DNA of 10,563 nt from Actinomycetota bacterium. Its GTDB lineage: Bacteria; Actinomycetota; Actinomycetes; Actinomycetales; Cellulomonadaceae. How positions within the stretch are numbered: position 1 is the stretch's first letter; every line of letters starts with the position of its first letter. Below, piece after piece: positions 1-6,354 of this stretch. The translations under genes and the position numbers were made by a program. The notes under the pieces were generated by a model that saw only the letters and a list, made by a program, of their open reading frames with translations, was not told the origin of the DNA and made no database searches. Location: contig JAHIJU010000445.1 of assembly GCA_018898235.1 (NCBI GenBank), positions 1-10,563 of the forward strand. Direction: 5' to 3'.

Positions 1-280
1 CGGGCGAATCGCGGCGCCAGGGCGGGGTCGCGAGCCCCGGGGTCGCTCCGGTGCCGCCCCCTGCCTCACACCTCCCTCGCCCCACACCTCATCCCCTCGA
101 CCCCGTCATCGCGCAGCCCAACGACCACCAGAGCAGGCGGCAGGGCGGGGTCGCCAGCGAATCGCGGCGCCAAGGCGGGGTCGCGAGCGAATCGCCGCGC
201 CAAGGCGGGGTCGCCAGCGAATCGCGGCGCCAGGGCGGAGTCGCGGGCGAATCGCGGCGCCAGGGCGGGGTCTCGAGCGA
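1..280. repeat. 30-bp tandem repeat block, with an outlying copy at the window edge
   Basis: Five head-to-tail 30-bp units fill 131-280. The first (131-160) is degenerate; the others begin ATCGCGGCGC and end near GCGA. Another nearly full unit lies at 8-35, so the array, or a sister array, continues to the left of the window. The units differ by single substitutions. Between the two blocks, 36-130 is non-repetitive. Because 30 is a multiple of three and the unit has no stop, several frames stay open across the block on both strands; one frame on + reads a ten-residue unit SRRQGGVASE. There are no unique spacers between units. Such GC-rich tandem units are common between genes in actinomycetes, and I read this as non-coding repeat DNA, with a coding tail as the alternative. 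Confidence 0.9.
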
Positions 281-284
281 TTGA
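3..284 (+). other. Doubtful open frame through the repeats (possible 3' end of a repeat protein)
   Basis: This frame is open from the left edge to a TGA at 282-284. It reads the outlying repeat copy and all five tandem copies in the same phase, giving SRRQGGVASE-type decapeptides around a proline-rich linker. The phase agreement across the 123-bp offset would happen by chance one time in three. Between the tandem units I count roughly equal numbers of silent changes (CAG/CAA, GCC/GCG, GGG/GGA) and replacement changes (R to P, S to G, A to S), which does not argue strongly for protein selection. The GTG at 51 has no Shine-Dalgarno-like sequence. I recognise no domain. It is most likely a by-product of repeat DNA, and is listed because the upstream part is outside the window. 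Confidence 0.15.
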
Positions 285-303
285 CGGCTCGAACGTAGGC
301 AGG

Positions 304-324
304 AGGCGGTAGGCGGTAGGCGGT
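304..324. repeat. 7-bp micro-repeat, three perfect copies
   Basis: AGGCGGT is repeated three times without a mismatch, and a partial fourth unit (AGGC) follows at 325. It ends 16 bp before the GTG start of the Nudix gene, where the promoter or ribosome binding site would be expected. Copy-number change by slippage could alter spacing there. No regulatory role is shown. Confidence 0.85.
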
Positions 325-340
325 AGGCCAGACTTGTCGG

Positions 341-790
341 GTGACGATCTTCCGTGGGGATGAGGTCGATCTGCGGCTGGCGGCCTACGCCGTCGTGACC
401 GGGGAACGCGGGATGCTGCTCGCGCACTGGACGGACCGGCGGCACGGCCACTGGACGTTGCCGGGCGGTGGCCTGGAGCCCGGCGAGCACCCCGAACAGA
501 CGCTGCTTCGTGAGGTCGAGGAGGAGACCGGGTACCAGGCCGAGATCGCCGGGCTGCTCCGGGTGCACAACCGGGTGGTGCCCGGCGGCCAGCGACTCGA
601 CGACGGACCCCGCACGTTCCAGCAGATCAGCTTCGTGTACCGCGCCCGGGTCATCGGCGGGGAGCTGCGCCCGGAGGCCGACGGGTCGACGGATGCGGCC
701 GCCTGGTTCGCGCACGACGAGATCGACGCACTGTCCCGGGTGGACCTGGTCGACGTCGCCCGACGGGACGCCGGGATCCTCGTCGACTGA
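341..790 (+). CDS. Nudix hydrolase, 149 aa
   Basis: A stand-alone Nudix domain protein, a family that hydrolyses a nucleoside diphosphate linked to another group X. The full Nudix box is present at residues 43-65: G, five residues, E49, seven residues, R57-E58, then V-E-E-E-T-G. This supplies the metal-binding glutamates. It follows a strand and the HWTLPGGG turn (residues 37-44), which is usual for MutT-like members. No other domain and no signal peptide is seen, so it is cytosolic. The substrate cannot be told from the sequence: such small actinomycete proteins include NTP pyrophosphatases, ADP-ribose pyrophosphatases and mRNA-decapping types. GTG at 341 begins the conserved MTIFRGDEVDLRLAAYAVV region; no clear Shine-Dalgarno sequence precedes it. 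The last codons (VARRDAGILVD) are echoed by repeats just downstream. Confidence 0.9.
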   Translation: MTIFRGDEVDLRLAAYAVVTGERGMLLAHWTDRRHGHWTLPGGGLEPGEHPEQTLLREVEEETGYQAEIAGLLRVHNRVVPGGQRLDDGPRTFQQISFVYRARVIGGELRPEADGSTDAAAWFAHDEIDALSRVDLVDVARRDAGILVD

Positions 791-862
791 CGGGGGAGTT
801 CTCGCCCGACGGGACACGGGAATCCTCGCCCGACGGGGCGCGGGAATCCTCGTCGACTGACG
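756..862 (+). repeat. Partial tandem duplication of the Nudix gene 3' end
   Basis: The 24 bp at 756-779, inside the last codons of the Nudix gene, recur with few changes at 802-825 and again at 826-849. The tail after the first copy (TCGTCGACTGACG, containing the stop codon) recurs exactly after the third copy at 850-862. The order is thus unit-tail-spacer-unit-unit-tail. In a frame other than that of the Nudix gene, the downstream copies still read LARRDTGILARRGAGILVD, mirroring the protein's C terminus. The array stops 10 bp before the -35 region of the padR-type promoter. Confidence 0.85.
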
Positions 863-872
863 TCCAGAACCC

Positions 873-907
873 TTGCCTCATGCATCGCGGCGCGATATAT
901 ATCGACC
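873..907 (+). promoter_or_regulatory. Predicted leaderless promoter of the PadR operon
   Basis: TTGCCT at 873-878 and TATATA at 896-901 are spaced by exactly 17 bp, a sigma-70-like arrangement. The ATG at 908 lies six bases beyond the -10 box, at the place where transcription would start, so the mRNA is probably leaderless; no Shine-Dalgarno sequence is present to contradict this. This is the most AT-rich spot in a very GC-rich region. Confidence 0.65.
893..904. promoter_or_regulatory. Perfect dyad CGATATATATCG over the -10 box (likely PadR operator)
   Basis: This 12-bp perfect palindrome fully covers the predicted -10 hexamer and ends three bases before the regulator's ATG. Many PadR-family repressors bind AT-rich dyads in their own promoters. 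A repressor bound here would block RNA polymerase directly, so autorepression of the operon is the simplest inference. Confidence 0.55.
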
Positions 908-1234
908 ATGGCATTGAGCGAGCAGACCTACCTGGTGCTCCTGGCGCTCGCCGATGAACCGCGTCACGGCTACGGCGTCGTCCAGGAGGTCCGCACCCTG
1001 TCCGACGATCGGGTGAAGCTCGGCGCCGGGACGCTCTACGGCATCCTCGACCGGCTGGTCGCGGCCGGCCAGGCCGAGGTGTCGAACGAGGTGGTCGTCG
1101 AGGGGCGGCTGCGGCGCTACTACCGGCTGACGCCCGGCGGTCGTGCTGTGGTCGAGGCGCACACGGCCGAGCTCGCGGCTCTCGCCCGACGAGCCCGCCG
1201 GGTCCTGGCTCGACCCGCCTTCGGCGGCGTGTGA
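908..1234 (+). CDS. PadR-family transcriptional regulator, 108 aa
   Basis: A winged-helix DNA-binding protein of the short PadR subclass. The N terminus (MALSEQTYLVLLALADEP, then HGYGVVQEV at about residues 20-28) and LGAGTLYGILDRLVAAGQ (about 38-55) form the helix-turn-helix. GRLRRYYRLTPGGR (about 67-80) forms the wing and the start of the last helix. The C terminus is only a short helix, without the larger dimerisation domain of long PadR proteins. It probably acts as a dimeric repressor of its own operon through the dyad at 893-904; the inducer is unknown. The next gene starts 10 bp after the stop, and its Shine-Dalgarno sequence overlaps this stop codon. PadR genes are often paired with genes for membrane proteins, as here. 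Confidence 0.93.
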   Translation: MALSEQTYLVLLALADEPRHGYGVVQEVRTLSDDRVKLGAGTLYGILDRLVAAGQAEVSNEVVVEGRLRRYYRLTPGGRAVVEAHTAELAALARRARRVLARPAFGGV

Positions 1235-1244
1235 GGCGGCCGGG

Positions 1245-2447
1245 ATGAGCAGGGTGCGGGGGGCACAGCAGGTCGACGGCTTCGAACGGTCGGCGCGGTT
1301 CTGGCTGCGCGCCTACCCGGTGCGCTGGCGTGCGGTTCGCGGCGACGAGCTGATCGGCGTGCTGCGCGATCTGGCCGCGCCCGACGCCACGCACCTGCCG
1401 CTGCGCGAAGGCCTGGGCCTGCTGCGCGCGGGCTGGGCCACCCGGTGGCGCGACGGTCCTCCGCTCGGCACCCGCCTGAAGTACCGCTGGCTCGAGCTGC
1501 CGATCCCGCCCCGGTACCGCGAATGGGCCCGCGACGACATCGACGGGCGATGGTTCGTCACCCGTCGCTTCCTTCGGCCACTGGCCCCGATCCTCGTGGC
1601 GATCTGGGGCGTCCCGATCGCGATCGGAGGGCCTCCGATCGATGCGGTGCCAGCCCTCGCGGTGGTCGTCGTGGGTCTGCCCTTCGCTCTGCGGTTCGAT
1701 CTGCTGCGCCCGCAGCACGACTATCTGAGGGCCGCTGCCGCGACCCGCAACCTGCTGCCGCGCGCGGGTGAGCCGCCGACGCCCGGGGGGTTCGGACAGG
1801 CCTGGGGCCCCCGGCCCCGGCTCACGGCACGAGTCGGGACGATCCTGGCCGGCACCGGCCTCGCCCTTGGTGCCGTCATGTGGACGACGACGGCACTCAT
1901 CGCACCTCGCGGACTCGCTCTCGCCGGCTGCCAGCCCGAGCCGGGTGCGAACAGCTGCTTCACGATCGACCCGGGCCCCTGGGACCCCCAGGAGTGGGCA
2001 GCGGTCGCCGTGATCGCGGTCATCGTCGGCCTGGGCCTTGCCGGCCTGGCGATGCGCCGCACCGCACGCCTGCTCGGCGACCGTCCCGCGCAGCCGGCCC
2101 GGGTGCTGGTGAGCCGAGCACCCAGAGTGGTCGGCGCCCTGGTGCTGCTGGTCCCGCTCGCCGGGTGGCAGGCCTGGCTTGAGGCGACGGGACGCTGGGT
2201 CGTGCTCGTCTCCCCCTGGGCAGCGGCGATCTGCCTGCTGATGCTGCCCGGTGCGCTCGTCGCGGCTCGGGTTGCCCGGCGCGGACCGAGCGACCTGGCC
2301 CTGGTCGACCTGTGGCAGATCGGCGTCCACGGCCGAGCTCCGCGGGTCGACCCGTGGGTTGTCGCCGTCGTGCGGGTACCGCCCGCTGCGGCGGCCCCCA
2401 GCGGGCCCGACGCGCCAACGGGCGACGGGACGGCGATCGCGACATGA
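1245..2447 (+). CDS. PadR-linked six-helix membrane protein, paralog 1 (400 aa), unknown function
   Basis: I do not recognise a named family with certainty. Residues about 12-110 form a soluble, Arg/Trp-rich domain with FWLRAYPVRWR (19-29) and RGDELIGVLRDL (32-43). This resembles the YPxxWRxxYGEE motif at the N terminus of many PadR-neighbour membrane proteins. Predicted membrane segments are near 112-130, 134-152, 198-220, 251-270, 295-312 and 320-342. Arginine-rich loops at 153-195 and 271-294 place the N terminus, those loops and the C terminus inside. The loop between helices 3 and 4, with Cys229 and Cys238, would be outside. The C-terminal tail carries GPSDLALVDLWQIGVHGRAP. ATG 1245 is chosen because GAGG at 1233-1236 sits 8 bases upstream and the paralogs share the same N terminus. 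No transport or catalytic motif is seen. Confidence 0.85.
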   Translation: MSRVRGAQQVDGFERSARFWLRAYPVRWRAVRGDELIGVLRDLAAPDATHLPLREGLGLLRAGWATRWRDGPPLGTRLKYRWLELPIPPRYREWARDDIDGRWFVTRRFLRPLAPILVAIWGVPIAIGGPPIDAVPALAVVVVGLPFALRFDLLRPQHDYLRAAAATRNLLPRAGEPPTPGGFGQAWGPRPRLTARVGTILAGTGLALGAVMWTTTALIAPRGLALAGCQPEPGANSCFTIDPGPWDPQEWAAVAVIAVIVGLGLAGLAMRRTARLLGDRPAQPARVLVSRAPRVVGALVLLVPLAGWQAWLEATGRWVVLVSPWAAAICLLMLPGALVAARVARRGPSDLALVDLWQIGVHGRAPRVDPWVVAVVRVPPAAAAPSGPDAPTGDGTAIAT

Positions 2448-3613
2448 GCGACACCGACCGGTTCGACCGCTCCGCCCGGTTCTGGCTGCGCGCCTACCCG
2501 GTGCGCTGGCGCGCGGTGCGCGGCGACGAGCTGATCGGTGTGCTGCGGGACCTGGCAGGCCCGGAGGCGACGCGCCTGTCGCTGCGCGAAAGCCTGGGCC
2601 TGCTCCGCTCCGGCTGGGCCACCCGGTGGCGCGACGGCCCACCGTTGCGCACCCGCCTCGCGTACCGCTGGCTCGACCGGCCGATCCCGCCCCGGTACCG
2701 CGAATGGGCCCGCGACGACATCGACGGGCGCTGGTACGACACCCGCCGCATGCTCCTCGCACCGATCGCGGTCTACGGCATCTTCTGGCTGGTCCCAGTT
2801 CTCCGAGGGCGCCAGAGCGATCTGTTCTTCGTCTTCCTGTGGGCCATGATCCTGCCCGTCACGCTCTGGTTCGATCTGCTGCGCCCCGTACGCGACCCGT
2901 ATCGGACGCGCGCGGTCAACCGGCACCTCATGCCTCGGCTCGGCGAGCCGACGACGGCGATGAGGTTCGGCCAGACCCGGGGCGCCCGCCCCCGAATCGA
3001 GGCGCGACTCGGCACGACCCTGGCCTGCCTCGCCCTCGGGTTCGGTGCCGTCCTCTGGACGACGGTCGCACTCGTCGTGCCCCGTGGACCGGCCATCGTC
3101 GGCTGCCCACCCGAGCCTGAGTCGCTCGTTTGCTTCACGTTCGGCTCGGCGTCCTGGCACCCCCAGCGGTGGGCAGCCCTCGCCGCGGTCGCCATCATCG
3201 TCGGGCTGCTCCTGGCCCGCCGAGCCGGCCGCCGCACCGCACGCCTGCTCAGCGAGCGTCCCGCGCAGCCCTACCGGGCGCTGGTGAACCGGGCACCCGG
3301 CCTCATCACCGCGCTGGTGCTGCTGGTCCCGCTCGCGGGGTGGCAGGCCTGGCTCGAGGCGACCGGACGGTGGGTCGCGCTCATCTCCCCCTGGGCATCG
3401 GCGATCTGCCTGCTCATGCTGCCCGGTGCCCTGGTCGCCGCTCGGGCCGCCCGGCACGGCCCGAGCGACACCGCCCTGGTCGACCTGTGGCAGATCGGCC
3501 TGCACGGCCGCGCCCCGCAGCTCGACACCTGGGTCGTCGTCGTCGTACGGATGCCGGCGGTGAGCCTCGACGCGGGCGAACCGACAGACGACGGCCCGGG
3601 CGTGACGGCATGA
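2444..3613 (+). CDS. PadR-linked six-helix membrane protein, paralog 2 (389 aa), unknown function
   Basis: The closest paralog of the preceding gene, which it overlaps by ATGA, so translation is probably coupled. The N-terminal domain (residues 8-102: FWLRAYPVRWR, RGDELIGVLRDL, PIPPRYREWARDDIDGRW) is nearly identical to that of paralog 1, and 51 consecutive bases (2680-2730) are identical to 1499-1549. The helix 5-6 region and the tail GPSDTALVDLWQIGLHGRAP are also highly conserved. Helices 1 and 2 and the following inner loop have diverged strongly. The predicted outer-loop cysteines are Cys221 and Cys230, with the same spacing as in paralog 1. The first residues MSDTDRFDRSARFW are shared with paralog 3, which supports the start. 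It may form a hetero-oligomer with its sisters; the function is unknown. Confidence 0.85.
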   Translation: MSDTDRFDRSARFWLRAYPVRWRAVRGDELIGVLRDLAGPEATRLSLRESLGLLRSGWATRWRDGPPLRTRLAYRWLDRPIPPRYREWARDDIDGRWYDTRRMLLAPIAVYGIFWLVPVLRGRQSDLFFVFLWAMILPVTLWFDLLRPVRDPYRTRAVNRHLMPRLGEPTTAMRFGQTRGARPRIEARLGTTLACLALGFGAVLWTTVALVVPRGPAIVGCPPEPESLVCFTFGSASWHPQRWAALAAVAIIVGLLLARRAGRRTARLLSERPAQPYRALVNRAPGLITALVLLVPLAGWQAWLEATGRWVALISPWASAICLLMLPGALVAARAARHGPSDTALVDLWQIGLHGRAPQLDTWVVVVVRMPAVSLDAGEPTDDGPGVTA

Positions 3614-4740
3614 GCGACACCGACCAGTTCGACCGCTCCGCACGCTTCTGGCTGCGCGCCTACCCGGTGCGCTGGCGGTCGGTGCGCGGCGATGAGCTGC
3701 TCGGCGTGCTGCGGGACCTGGCGGGCCCAGAGGCGACACGCCTGTCGCTGCGCGAAGGCCTGGGCCTGCTGCGCTCCGGTTGGGTCACCCGCTGGCGCGA
3801 CGGCCCACCGCTGCGCACCCGGCTGGCCTACCGGCTGTTCGACCGTCGGGTCCCGGTCGCCCACCGCGAGTGGGTCCGGGACGACATCGCCGGCCGGTGG
3901 TTCCTCACCCGGCGGATGATGCGGACCCTGCTGATCTGGGCGGGCATCTTCGTCCCGTGGATGGCCTCGGTCGACCCGCATCGTCTGATGCCGTTCGCGG
4001 TCATCTGGGTCCCGGCCCTGGCGCTCGGCGTGGTCCTGGACGTCGCGCCGCCGGCCAACGACCGCGTCCGCACCGTCGCCGCGGCCAAGCACCTGCTGCC
4101 GCGGCCGGGCGAGCGGGCCGTACCGGGTGGCTTCACGGCGGGGCTCGCCGCACGGATCCGGATCTCCGCCCGCACCGGGACCTTGCTGCTCGTCGCGACG
4201 CTGGGGTTCGGGGCTGCGATCTGGGTGCCGGCCACGATGCTCGCGTCCTCACTCCCCGTTCCCCGGACCTGCCCGACGAGCGCGGCCTGCCTGAGCTTCG
4301 GATCGCAATCCTGGCCCGAAGGGCTTCGGCTGCTCACCCTCGGAACCGCCCTCGGGGTGGGGGTGCTGGCGGCGTCGGTCGCGGCGGGCCGGTTCGCCCG
4401 GATCCTGCCGGCCCGCCCGGCACAACCATCCCGGCTGGTGGTCGGGCACCTCGGGCGTCAGTACGCGGCGCTGCTCATCGTCGGCCCGCTCCTGGTGTGG
4501 CAGGCACGGGGGGAGACGCTCCCCGCGCAGACGGCGGTGATCGCACCGCTGGGTGCCGTCCTGACGCTGGTGCTGCTCCCCGGTGCCGTCACGGCGTGGC
4601 GCGCGACCCGACCCGGGCCGGCGGACCTGGCCCTCGTCGACCTCTGGCGGGTCGGTCTGCTCGGGCGCGTGCCTCAGATCGACGATCCCGTGACCGGTGT
4701 GGTCCGACGCCCGGTCGCGACCCGACCCGGGCGCCCCTGA
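3610..4740 (+). CDS. PadR-linked six-helix membrane protein, paralog 3 (376 aa), unknown function
   Basis: The third and most diverged copy, overlapping paralog 2 by ATGA. The N-terminal domain is retained (FWLRAYPVRWRSVRGDEL at 13-30, LREGLGLLRSGWVTRWRDG at 48-66). Within it, IPPRYREWARDDID of the sisters has become VPVAHREWVRDDIA. The six-helix plan is kept, with segments near 105-121, 127-145, 189-213, 238-260, 284-300 and 308-330. The outer-loop cysteine pair is kept but closer together (Cys221 and Cys227). The tail retains GPADLALVDLWRVGLLGRVP. It is the last gene of the operon and converges on the ABC importer operon, whose last stop is 40 bp away. Role unknown; it is probably part of the same membrane assembly as paralogs 1 and 2. 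Confidence 0.85.
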   Translation: MSDTDQFDRSARFWLRAYPVRWRSVRGDELLGVLRDLAGPEATRLSLREGLGLLRSGWVTRWRDGPPLRTRLAYRLFDRRVPVAHREWVRDDIAGRWFLTRRMMRTLLIWAGIFVPWMASVDPHRLMPFAVIWVPALALGVVLDVAPPANDRVRTVAAAKHLLPRPGERAVPGGFTAGLAARIRISARTGTLLLVATLGFGAAIWVPATMLASSLPVPRTCPTSAACLSFGSQSWPEGLRLLTLGTALGVGVLAASVAAGRFARILPARPAQPSRLVVGHLGRQYAALLIVGPLLVWQARGETLPAQTAVIAPLGAVLTLVLLPGAVTAWRATRPGPADLALVDLWRVGLLGRVPQIDDPVTGVVRRPVATRPGRP

Positions 4741-4763
4741 CCGCGTCGCTCGTCACCGGCGCG

Positions 4764-4778
4764 AGGTCGCCGCGACCT
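4764..4778. terminator. Weak hairpin between the convergent operons (possible shared terminator)
   Basis: AGGTCG (4764-4769) and CGACCT (4773-4778) form a 6-bp stem with a 3-base loop in the 40-bp gap between the two convergent stop codons. There is no T-run on either side, so intrinsic termination is uncertain; position is the main argument. Confidence 0.25.
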
Positions 4779-4780
4779 GC

Positions 4781-5575
4781 TCAGCCCAGGTCGACCTCCG
4801 GCAGCCTGCCGAGCCCGTCGGCGACGGGGATCGCCGCGATCAGCCGACGCGTGTACGGGTCCTGCGGTGCGGACCAGACCCGTTCGGTCGGCCCTTCCTC
4901 GACGATCCGACCGGCGCGCATGACGGCGACCCGGTCGGCGATGGTCCGCACGATCGACAGGTCGTGACTGATGAACAGCAGACCCGCACCCGACCCGACG
5001 GCCACGTCCCGCAGCAGCCGGGCGACCTGGGCCTGCAGGGACGCGTCGAGCGAGGCGATCGGCTCGTCGCCGATGAGCAGCCGCGGCCCGGCAGCCATGG
5101 CCCGTGCGATGGCCACCCGCTGGCGCTGCCCACCGCTGAACTCGTGCGGGTACCGAGCGGCGACGCCCGCATCGAGCCCGACGTCGGCCAGGAGGGTGGC
5201 GATGCTCGGGGCGTGCTCGCGACCGGCCGGGTGGATGGCCCGGGCGTCCTCGATCTGGTTCCCCACCCGGCGCCGCGGGTTGAGCGAGGCGTTCGGGTTC
5301 TGGAACACCAGCTGGATGCGGGCCAGCCGGGCCGGCCGACGGCGCAGCCCGAGCGGCTCGACCGCGTCGCCGTCGAAGGTGATGGTCCCGGCGGTGGGGC
5401 GTTCGAGCCCGCAGACCGCACGCGCGAGCGTCGACTTGCCGCAGCCGGACTCCCCGACCAGGCCCACCACCTCACCCGGGGCGACATCCAGGTCGACGCC
5501 GTCCACCGCGCGCAGGTCGGGCAGGCCCCGCCGGCGGTAGCCCACCTGCAGCCCGCGCAGCTCCAGGCCGCTCAC
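4781..5575 (-). CDS. ABC importer ATPase, OppF/DppF/NikE-type, 264 aa
   Basis: Second nucleotide-binding subunit of the peptide/nickel-family importer; it powers uptake by hydrolysing ATP at the inner membrane face. Walker A is GESGCGKS (41-48), Q-loop VFQNP (90-94), signature FSGGQRQR (146-153), Walker B LLIGDEP (166-172) with D-loop SLD, and switch His204 (ISHDLS). The signature starts with F rather than L, and Walker B reads GDEPIASLD rather than the commoner ADEPTSALD. All catalytic residues are present. The protein stops soon after APQDPYTRRLI, so the long C-terminal extension of many OppD/OppF subunits is missing; the length matches NikE-like subunits. The GTG start at 5575 overlaps the preceding stop (GTGA). 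It is the last gene of the operon. Confidence 0.93.
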   Translation of the reverse strand: MSGLELRGLQVGYRRRGLPDLRAVDGVDLDVAPGEVVGLVGESGCGKSTLARAVCGLERPTAGTITFDGDAVEPLGLRRRPARLARIQLVFQNPNASLNPRRRVGNQIEDARAIHPAGREHAPSIATLLADVGLDAGVAARYPHEFSGGQRQRVAIARAMAAGPRLLIGDEPIASLDASLQAQVARLLRDVAVGSGAGLLFISHDLSIVRTIADRVAVMRAGRIVEEGPTERVWSAPQDPYTRRLIAAIPVADGLGRLPEVDLG

Positions 5576-6354
5576 GACCGGCCGCCGTGCGGCAGCGACT
5601 CGATGAGCGAGCGCGTGTACGGGTCCTGGGGCCGGGTCAGCACGTCGAAGCGCGGGCCCTGCTCGACCACGCGCCCGGCACGCAGCACCGTGACGGTGTC
5701 GGCGACGGCGGACATCACCGCGAGGTCGTGCGTGATGAGCACCGTGGCGATCCCCAGGTCGTCGGACAGCGAACGCAGCAGGCGCAGCACCCCGGCCTGC
5801 ACGGTGACGTCGAGCGCCGTGGTCGGTTCGTCGGCGAGCAGCACCTGCGGTTCGCAGGCGATGGCCGAGGCGATCGCGATGCGCTGCAGCTGCCCCCCGC
5901 TGAACTGGTGCGGGAACTTGCGCAGCGCCTCGCGCGGCTCGGGCACCTGGGCCCGGTCGAGCGCGTCGACGGCACGTTCGACGGCCTGGACGCGGGTCAG
6001 CCGCAGGTGGTGCCGGACATGGTCGGTGACCTGGTGCCCGATGGACAGCAACGGGTGGAACGCACCCGCGGGGTCCTGGAACACCATGGCGACGTGCCGC
6101 CCGCGCACCGCGTTGCGCTCCCGCTCGGGCAGGTCGAGCAGCTCCCGGCCGTCGAGCCGGACACTGCCGGTGGCGCGACCTCCTCGCGGCAGCAGCCCGA
6201 GGACGGCGAGCGCCGTCATCGACTTCCCCGAGCCCGACTCCCCGGCCAGCCCGGTGACCTGTCCGGCAGGCACGTCCAGGTCGATGCCGTCGAGCACGGC
6301 CGTACCCCCCAGCTCGACCCGCAGGTCGCGGACCGCCAGGCGCACCGCGCTCAC
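5572..6354 (-). CDS. ABC importer ATPase, OppD/DppD/NikD-type, 260 aa
   Basis: First nucleotide-binding subunit, expected to pair with the ATPase encoded next. Walker A is GESGSGKS (38-45), Q-loop VFQDP (91-95), signature FSGGQLQR (151-158), Walker B LLADEP (172-177) followed by TTALD, and switch His209 (ITHDLA). The open frame runs further upstream, but GTG 6354 is chosen. It overlaps the stop of permease 2 (GTGA), and VSAVRLAVRDLRVELGG begins the ABC domain at the usual distance from Walker A. The protein ends 22 residues after RPQDPYTRSLI begins. It therefore lacks the C-terminal cysteine-bearing extension seen in longer DppD/OppD proteins, and its size is that of NikD-type subunits. Confidence 0.93.
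   Translation of the reverse strand: MSAVRLAVRDLRVELGGTAVLDGIDLDVPAGQVTGLAGESGSGKSMTALAVLGLLPRGGRATGSVRLDGRELLDLPERERNAVRGRHVAMVFQDPAGAFHPLLSIGHQVTDHVRHHLRLTRVQAVERAVDALDRAQVPEPREALRKFPHQFSGGQLQRIAIASAIACEPQVLLADEPTTALDVTVQAGVLRLLRSLSDDLGIATVLITHDLAVMSAVADTVTVLRAGRVVEQGPRFDVLTRPQDPYTRSLIESLPHGGRS

Noticed and set aside
131..280. CRISPR array
   Set aside because: The 30-bp units are directly adjacent, with no unique spacers, and no cas gene is nearby.
781..862. Rho-independent terminator after the Nudix gene
   Set aside because: Only 4-bp stems (CGTC/GACG at the repeated tail) can be drawn and there is no T-run.
1143..1244. Upstream start of paralog 1 inside the PadR gene
   Set aside because: The extension would overlap the PadR coding region in another frame. 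The paralogs begin at the position equivalent to ATG 1245, which has GAGG at good spacing.
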